Source of the DNA: Chloroflexota bacterium
GTDB lineage: Bacteria; Chloroflexota; UBA6077; CF-72
NCBI GenBank assembly: GCA_019247135.1
Contig: JAFAPL010000791.1
Location: 1-9,562, forward strand
Length of the DNA stretch: 9,562 nt
Reading direction: 5' to 3'
A program made the translations under genes and the position numbers. This document shows positions 5,471 to 9,562 of the stretch, piece by piece (positions within the stretch are counted from its first letter, which is position 1; each line of letters opens with the position of its first letter). The notes beneath the pieces are model-generated. The model made no database searches. It was not told the DNA's origin and saw only the letters and a program-made list of their open reading frames with translations.

Positions 5471-5893
5471 CTAGCTACCACTGCGCGCGACAGCGGTTCG
5501 CTTGCGGCCAACGCCTGTCACCGCGTGGACCCCACGATTCTCAGCGACCTCGGCGTGATGAGCAGCAGCCCACCCGGCCAAGGCGGTCACCGCCTCCAGC
5601 AGCGATCTACCCAGCGGAGTCAGGTCATACACCACCCGAGGCGGCACCTCGGCAAACACCGTTCGACTGATCAGCCCGTCTCGCTCCAGCTCCTTCAGCG
5701 TGACGGTCAGCATGCGCTGGGAGATACCCGGGATACTCGCCAGCAGCTCGGAATAACGCAGCGCCCCGCCGCCGAGCGTACTGATGACCAGCACCGTCCA
5801 CTTGTCACCAACGCGATCGAGCAACTCGCGAATGAACGCGCTGTCCTCCGGCCAATATCTGCACGGTCCAGCCATCGTTCGCTGTTCACCCAT
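5471..5893 (-). CDS. HxlR-family transcriptional regulator
   Basis: The 140-residue product is a winged-helix regulator. PCRYWPEDSAFIRELLDRVG leads into DKWTVLVISTLGGGALRYSE (30-49). The recognition helix is PGISQRMLTVTLKELERDGL (55-74) and the wing is ISRTVFAEVPPRVVYDLTPL (75-94), followed by a dimerising helix containing LLEAVTALAGWA. Cys11 lies at the conserved N-terminal position used by YodB/HypR-type HxlR proteins to sense quinones, aldehydes or disulfide stress, so redox control is plausible next to a CPWC oxidoreductase. ATG at 5893 is used; Met7 (5875) is an alternative start, close to the Cys. It is convergent with the SDR gene, and its promoter contains a 22-bp inverted repeat, suggesting autoregulation. 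Confidence 0.88.
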   Translation of the reverse strand: MGEQRTMAGPCRYWPEDSAFIRELLDRVGDKWTVLVISTLGGGALRYSELLASIPGISQRMLTVTLKELERDGLISRTVFAEVPPRVVYDLTPLGRSLLEAVTALAGWAAAHHAEVAENRGVHAVTGVGRKRTAVARSGS

Positions 5894-5921
5894 GGTTGCG
5901 CTTCGCGTCGGTGTTTACAGG

Positions 5922-5950
5922 AAAGTATGTTACCAGACCGGCAGTAACAA
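5922..5950 (-). promoter_or_regulatory. hxlR promoter with embedded 22-bp inverted repeat
   Basis: On the plus strand TGTTAC (5928-5933) and GTAACA (5944-5949) are perfect inverted arms around a 10-bp centre. On the minus strand TTGTTA (5945-5950) could be the -35 and TACTTT (5922-5927) the -10, 17 bp apart. The repeat thus occupies the spacer and would place the regulator over its own promoter. The -10 match is modest. Confidence 0.45.
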
Positions 5951-6000
5951 AAGAGCGGCCCTGGGATCGGCACTACCCGTCGACAGCGGCTACTGCCCCG

Positions 6001-6707
6001 ATAATCGAGCACCCCGCCCAGGTCGGGACTGGGATCAGCATGCAGCCGAGTCACGCGTACCGATATGTTGTGAGCCTCATCCGCGGCGGGCTGCTTGCCC
6101 AGGCCAGTTCAGCGGGGCAGTACGACCTCGGACCAGCATGTGCTCAACTCGGCGTCGAGGCGATGCGCCGCGTCGACGAAGTCGCTGTTGCGGGCAGACA
6201 TATGACGGAGTTGCGCGATCGCACGCGGCATTCGGTCACGCTGGCGGCCTGGAGCGCAGACGGACCAACCATCATCCGGTGGCTTGACGGCGCGTACTCG
6301 ATCCCGGTGCGCATCCGTGCTGGAACCAGACTGCCGCTAGTTGCCTCCGCCGTCGGACGTGCGTTCCTGGCTTATCTGCCTCCGGATGCAACCGAGCCGG
6401 TGCTGGAACGGGAGCTTGAATCAGGCATCTCACAGGTCGCATCCGCTGAAGACATTGACCGGCTGAAGTACGAGGTGCGTTGGCGGGTCTGGCGAATACG
6501 CGCGAGCTCTTCGTGCAGGGCTGTGCTCCCCTCGCCGCGCCAGTGTTCGATAACGAAGGCCAACCGGTGCCGGTGATGGCCCTTGTCGCTCAGATCGTCG
6601 ATCTACCCGCGCCAGCCACGCCGGACATGGAAGCAGAATTGCGAGCCGCCGCCCAGGCCGCCTCGGTGCAGCTGGGGTATTTGCTCGAAACGCCGGATCA
6701 GGTTTGA
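6001..6707 (+). pseudogene. IclR-family regulator, 5'-truncated and frameshifted
   Basis: Frame 1 keeps only the recognition part of the HTH, SMQPSHAYRYVVSLIRGGLL (about 6037-6096). It then runs through the linker QYDLGPACAQLGVEAMRR and the effector domain: HMTELRDRTRHSVTLAAW, IIRWLDGAYSIPVRIRAGTR, LPLVASAVGRAFLAYLPPDA. Near 6475-6480 the frame shifts, and frame 3 continues AGLANTRELFVQGCAPLAAP, VFDNEGQPVPVMALVAQIVD up to TGA at 6705-6707. The order agrees with IclR proteins, whose C-terminal domain binds small aromatic or carboxylic effectors. The first 30 or so residues, including the first HTH helix and start codon, are absent; upstream lies the hxlR promoter. Its former target is not obvious. 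Confidence 0.75.
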
Positions 6708-6716
6708 TCCGGCGTT
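6689..6716. terminator. Perfect 12-bp hairpin spanning the IclR pseudogene stop codon
   Basis: AACGCCGGATCA (6689-6700) and TGATCCGGCGTT (6705-6716) pair completely around a GGTT loop. The stop codon TGA forms the first three bases of the right arm. No U-run follows (CCGATGTCATTT), so it would be an incomplete intrinsic terminator or an mRNA 3'-stabilising stem. Confidence 0.5.
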
Positions 6717-7113
6717 CCGATGTCATTTGTATGGCCCCCGTTTGCCAGGGCTGGCGTACATATGATGTCTCGGCAGCATGCTACTTCAATCACAGACTGC
6801 AACGCTGGAGCCGGCGAGGACAGCCTGCGAGGACAGCGGACACACGTCCAGATGTCGTATCGAGCTGATATTCGGGGTTACAACAGCCGCCGCTTGTGGC
6901 ACAACTCGGGTGCAACTTTCGACAGCGGCCGCGAAAAGCGCCTCTACCGGCTGGCGATTGGCAGCGACGAAGGCAATTTGTGCGACTCCACGGAAGCCTT
7001 CGCCGGCGCGAGCACGCCGTCGCAAAGCACGCGCACGCCGCCGCGTCAGCGCACTCCAATGAGAAGTCATCAATTATGAGGACACATCAATATGGAAGTG
7101 GCGTGTGTGCCAT
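6717..7113. other. About 400 bp without a recognisable gene
   Basis: Both strands have short overlapping frames of skewed Arg/Ala/Cys composition and no ribosome sites. A minus-strand stretch with VAQIAFVAANRQPVEALFAA (about 6905-6990) looks mildly protein-like but matches no family I know. The region may be eroded coding DNA between the IclR pseudogene and the doxX 3' end. Confidence 0.4.
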
Positions 7114-7494
7114 TCAGGCCGTAAAGGGCACTCCGGTCAACCGGGTCCAGGCGACCACCGCCGCCAAAACCAGCAAGACCAGATTGCCCGCGATCATTGG
7201 ATATTCCTTGCGACGGGCGTGCGTGTAGGCCGCACCGAGCATGATGATCACCAAACCGCCAGCCGCCAGCGGCACGAGAACCGGTGCAATGTTGAGCAGC
7301 GGTGGAATGATCAATCCTATCGCCGCGAGCAACTCCAGCACCCCGATGCCCCGGATCGTGGCGGCGTTATAGTCCTCAGTCCAGCGCATCCCAGAGGTGG
7401 CGAGCTTTTCTTTCGATTGGGTGAGCTTCATAACCCCGGCCGCAAAGAACGCGAGCGCCAGCAGTGCAGTGACAATCCATACGACGAGATTCAT
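7114..7494 (-). CDS. DoxX family membrane protein
   Basis: The 126-residue protein has the DoxX layout of four hydrophobic helices: LVVWIVTALLALAFFAAGVM (3-22), ATIRGIGVLELLAAIGLIIP (45-64), PVLVPLAAGGLVIIMLGAAY (71-90) and MIAGNLVLLVLAAVVAWTRL (100-119). The family signatures FxxAGxxKL near residue 20 and GxxELLxAIGLI near residue 54 are present. DoxX-type proteins sit in the cytoplasmic membrane and are linked to oxidative or thiol stress, although the reaction is unsettled for most members. AAAGGG just upstream of ATG 7494 is a fair ribosome site. It is the second gene of an operon with yceI (13 bp gap), so it should share the TetR-controlled promoter at 8138-8167. Confidence 0.85.
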   Translation of the reverse strand: MNLVVWIVTALLALAFFAAGVMKLTQSKEKLATSGMRWTEDYNAATIRGIGVLELLAAIGLIIPPLLNIAPVLVPLAAGGLVIIMLGAAYTHARRKEYPMIAGNLVLLVLAAVVAWTRLTGVPFTA

Positions 7495-7507
7495 GGACGT
7501 CGCCCTT

Positions 7508-8053
7508 TCAGGCCGTGGCCGCCGGCACGTTGGCTACCTGTTCGACGACTTCGGCCTCGATGAAGATCTTGATCTCGTGACTCACGACCAGCCGGTTGTC
7601 AGCCAGCATGTCGAACTCCATGCCGAAGTCCTTGCGGTTGATCTGGCCTTCGGCGCCAAATGAGACGCGATGGCCCATCATCGGATCATTGACCTCGCCG
7701 TAACGCTGGAGATCGAGCGCGACGGGCTTCGTAATGCCCTTGATCGTCAGATCACCCGTGAGCGTGTACAGGTCCTGCGACTTCGGCTGAATTGACGTGC
7801 TTTTGAAGGTGATCGTCGGATATTTGTCGAGCTCGAGGAAATACGACGAGCGCAGATCATTGTCGCGTTGCGGATTGTTGGTGGTCAGGCTCGCGACATT
7901 GATCGTCACTTCCAACGTGGACTGTTCCGGGTGTGCCGGATCGACGTCGCCCGTGGTGGCGACTTCCTGAAAGTGGCCGCGCACGGTCATCATGCCGAAA
8001 TGCTTGGCGCTGAACTCAACCTGGGTGTGCATCGGATCGACGGACCAGGGCAT
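7508..8053 (-). CDS. YceI family protein
   Basis: The 181-residue product is a YceI/TT1927b lipocalin-like beta-barrel that binds polyprenoid or other amphiphilic ligands. It opens PWSVDPMHTQVEFSAKHFGM and continues MTVRGHFQEV, LEVTINVASLTTNNPQRDND, the signature DNDLRSSYFLELDKYPTITF (64-83), LTGDLTIKGITKPVALDL and VSFGAEGQINRKDFGMEF. There is no signal peptide, so this is the cytoplasmic type, unlike E. coli YceI. GGAGG lies 11 bp before ATG 8053. It heads the yceI-doxX operon and diverges from a tetR gene. The leader holds a small hairpin (TGGGCC/GGCCCA, 8081-8096). Such YceI-DoxX pairs under TetR or MarR control are commonly associated with stress or quinone detoxification. Confidence 0.93.
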   Translation of the reverse strand: MPWSVDPMHTQVEFSAKHFGMMTVRGHFQEVATTGDVDPAHPEQSTLEVTINVASLTTNNPQRDNDLRSSYFLELDKYPTITFKSTSIQPKSQDLYTLTGDLTIKGITKPVALDLQRYGEVNDPMMGHRVSFGAEGQINRKDFGMEFDMLADNRLVVSHEIKIFIEAEVVEQVANVPAATA

Positions 8054-8137
8054 GGGTGAGAAAGCCTCCGTTTGGGGTATTGGGCCAAGCGGCCCACTCG
8101 GTCCAGTAAGATGAACCCATTGTTCCGCTTACCCGCC

Positions 8138-8167
8138 ACTATACGGAACGGCTGGTTCCGTTTGCAA
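8138..8167 (-). promoter_or_regulatory. yceI-doxX promoter
   Basis: Read on the minus strand, TTGCAA (plus 8162-8167) and TATAGT (plus 8138-8143) are separated by 18 bp. This is a good sigma-70-like match, giving a leader of about 75 nt to the yceI ATG. Confidence 0.6.
8143..8161. promoter_or_regulatory. Probable TetR operator ACGGAAC-GGCTG-GTTCCGT
   Basis: Perfect 7-bp arms surround a 5-bp centre, and the site fills the spacer between the -35 and -10 of the yceI promoter. A further GTTCCG half-site lies at 8122-8127. The palindrome ends 17 bp before the tetR start codon, so one site could repress both directions. Assignment to the adjacent TetR protein is by position. Confidence 0.65.
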
Positions 8168-8178
8168 GACTTTCGCCG

Positions 8179-8766
8179 GTGACCGTGCCCCCTCGACCCT
8201 TGCGCGCCGACGCCCAGCGGAACCGCGCCCGCATGCTGGAAGCCGCTCGCACGGTCTTTCAACGCGACGGTCTCGCGGCCCAGATGGACGCCATCGCCGC
8301 CGAAGCCGGCCTCGGCGTGGGAACGCTGTATCGCCACTTCCCCACGCGCGAGGCGCTGATCGATGTGCTCATCGCGGAGCGCATGCAACAACTGCTGGCG
8401 AGTGCCGAGTCGGCTGCAAATAAGGTCGACCCCTGGGCCGCGGTTGAAGACCTGCTGTGGCGGTTTGCCGCCTTCGAAGCGGACGACCGTGGCATGGCTG
8501 ACATCCTCTCGGACTACCGGGCGCGGGCGATGGACGTTCCCGATGCGCCGGTCGCCGCCTTCATGGAGCGTCTCAGCGCCGCTGTCGCCCGCGCACAATC
8601 CGCCGGCGCCATGCGGGCGGACATTTCAGCAATGGACGTATTGACCGCAGTCTGCGGCCTCGGCAAGATGGTCGGCCCAGCCTCCTCCAACGATCCGGAC
8701 CAGTGGCGTCGCCTTGTCGGTGTGCTGCTGGATGGATTGCAGCGGCCCACGTCCCTACACGCCTGA
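8179..8766 (+). CDS. TetR/AcrR family transcriptional regulator
   Basis: The 195-residue product has the TetR N-terminal domain: RADAQRNRARMLEAARTVFQ (9-28), RDGLAAQMDAIAAEAGLGVG (29-48) and TLYRHFPTREALIDVLIAER (49-68), with the recognition helix around GVGTLYRHF. The all-helical C-terminal ligand domain follows, including DPWAAVEDLLWRFAAFEADD and LTAVCGLGKMVGP. Such regulators release DNA on binding a small hydrophobic ligand. GTG at 8179 is used; GTG at 8185 is an equal alternative, and no clear Shine-Dalgarno is seen, so a leaderless or short-leader mRNA is possible. It diverges from yceI-doxX, with a perfect palindrome in the 125-bp gap. Confidence 0.9.
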   Translation: MTVPPRPLRADAQRNRARMLEAARTVFQRDGLAAQMDAIAAEAGLGVGTLYRHFPTREALIDVLIAERMQQLLASAESAANKVDPWAAVEDLLWRFAAFEADDRGMADILSDYRARAMDVPDAPVAAFMERLSAAVARAQSAGAMRADISAMDVLTAVCGLGKMVGPASSNDPDQWRRLVGVLLDGLQRPTSLHA

Positions 8767-9409
8767 AGTCCTATCGAATCCACCTGAGCACAAGCGTAGG
8801 CGCGACAGTGGTGGATCAGCAGATCACATCCGAGTTAGGCGACCGTGATGATCTGACATGATGCCATCATTACCCAGTTGCTCCAGGTCTATATAACTGC
8901 CGACCAGCACCGGACCTGAGTGATGAGGCGCGTCGGTCTGGCCAGTCCATGACGGAATTGGTCCGATAACTGATCGACAACCACCTGCGCGGTACCGCAT
9001 GTTGTCAGCCGAATTCGTTGCGCACGGTTTGGCCGTATTCTGTACCGATGAGGTTGCATGTTGCTGCGACGATGTCTTCAAGTCGGCAGCATCGAAATTC
9101 GGAAAGAGTGTGCGAGAGTAGTGCTCAGCGTCAGCGTCGGACATTGCGAACCGTCTGACGCCACGACCACTGTAATCTGAAAGCCTCGCTGCGGACGTGC
9201 CCGCGAACGGAGGTGGAATCTCCAACCGAACGGTGAAGATATCACCGATCCTAAAACGCGCTGTACCGCGGTTATCATCGAGTACCACCTCTGATGGTGA
9301 CACCAAAACAGGCGGCGTCGCCGTCGGCAAAACTCCAGTTCCGGCCACGCTAGTGACTGCCACATGGCTAATATCCGTTTTGGACCCGACCATACTGACA
9401 GTGGTTGAG
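8767..9409 (-). other. Decayed, unrecognised sequence with protein-like minus-strand segments
   Basis: One minus frame stays open from inside the istA fragment to 8824, but its content changes character. About 9200-9320 reads [17 protein letters not shown] then [16 protein letters not shown]. This vaguely recalls the strand pattern of chagasin (I42) inhibitors or secreted beta-domains, without the NPTTGY motif. Then comes MSDADAEHYSRTLFPNFDAADL. At about 9080 another frame is more protein-like (DIVAATCNLIGTEYGQTV, RNEFG, then stop), suggesting a frameshift. A last segment, SWTGQTDAPHHSGPVLVGSY, ends at 8824. No start or ribosome site is convincing. I treat this as remnants of one or two genes cut by the IS21 insertion; function unknown. 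Confidence 0.3.
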
Positions 9410-9562
9410 TTCGATATCGCCGAGGCCACGGTGCGGCAATACGTGCGCGAGCGGAAGCGCGCGATGGGGCTGCGGACCAGCCCCGAGGTGTACATCCCCC
9501 AGCAGTACGCCTGGGGTGAGGAGGGTCAGGTTGATTGGTACGAGGCGGAAGCGGACCTGGAT
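9410..9562 (+). pseudogene. IS21-family transposase istA, 5'-truncated fragment (runs off right edge)
   Basis: Fifty-one codons run to the edge: [18 protein letters not shown], then [20 protein letters not shown] and AEADLD. This is the region of IstA joining the second HTH (EATVRRYVRxRKxxxG) to the start of the DDE catalytic domain, and the Asp in QVDW is the first catalytic acid. The N-terminal 100 or so residues expected upstream are absent: the open frame upstream ([18 protein letters not shown]) does not resemble IstA. Homology begins at about 9410, which marks a recombination junction. The partner istB would lie outside the window. The istB scrap at 500-620 is on the opposite strand and probably belongs to a different copy. 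Confidence 0.8.

Noticed and set aside
4681..5511. 276-codon minus-strand frame opposite the SDR gene
   Set aside because: It is antisense to a gene with a clear Rossmann motif and has no recognisable domain.
5348..5947. Plus-strand frame opposite hxlR
   Set aside because: It is antisense to the winged-helix regulator, with Arg/Ser/His-rich composition.
6778..7073. Several overlapping 90-120-codon frames on both strands
   Set aside because: They have Arg/Ala/Cys skew, no ribosome site, no motif, and mutually overlapping frames typical of GC-rich non-coding DNA.
7105..7563. Plus-strand frame opposite doxX
   Set aside because: It is antisense to a clear four-helix membrane protein, with Gln/Arg/His-rich composition.
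7990..8598. 202-codon minus-strand frame opposite tetR
   Set aside because: It is antisense to a clear TetR domain and crosses the yceI promoter and start.
1..9562. CRISPR array, tRNA or rRNA genes
   Set aside because: No regularly spaced direct repeats and no tRNA- or rRNA-like segments were seen on either strand.

Overview
The window is GC-rich with high-GC third positions. It carries a GerW/YtfJ-type sporulation protein beside many one-component regulators of the CGNR, HxlR, IclR and TetR families and IS630- and IS21-type transposon pieces. This fits a soil-type Actinomycetota or Chloroflexota genome; that is inference, since nothing here fixes the taxon. It reads as accessory sequence under decay: seven full-length genes plus one small candidate gene lie among at least six broken genes or fragments.

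Left part (1-2400). The N-terminal half of an IS630-type transposase runs off the left edge (minus strand). A GerW-family gene (minus) has lost its own stop and reads in frame through a fossil IstB tail and then antisense into the IS630 gene. Next come two tandem, ATGA-overlapping plus-strand pseudogenes of DUF262 (GmrSD/SspE-type DNA-defence) proteins. The first is shot through with frameshifts; the second carries a TAG nonsense codon and a damaged N-terminal motif.

Middle (2343-5950). A CGNR zinc-finger regulator (minus) diverges from an alpha/beta-hydrolase pseudogene (plus). The gap between them holds two 31-bp inverted repeats with identical CTAATG...CATTAG half-sites, 62 bp apart. Then follows a compact plus-strand operon: a FrnE-like DsbA-family oxidoreductase, a 54-codon small ORF with a strong Shine-Dalgarno and an internal 12-codon-period repeat, and an SDR protein lacking the YxxxK pair. 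A convergent HxlR regulator closes the unit. Promoter-like sequences of dsbA and hxlR share CTTTTGTWA over the -35 element, suggesting one redox or xenobiotic regulon.

Right part (5950-9562). A broken IclR regulator ends in a perfect 12-bp hairpin that includes its stop codon. After about 400 bp without a gene comes a yceI-doxX operon (minus) divergent from a TetR regulator. A perfect 7+7 palindrome sits between the -35 and -10 of the yceI promoter, the classic layout for repression by the neighbouring TetR. The last 800 bp hold decayed, unrecognised sequence and a 5'-truncated IS21 istA that runs off the right edge.

The recurring theme is a small regulator paired with a redox or detoxification target, with several of the targets or regulators already broken.
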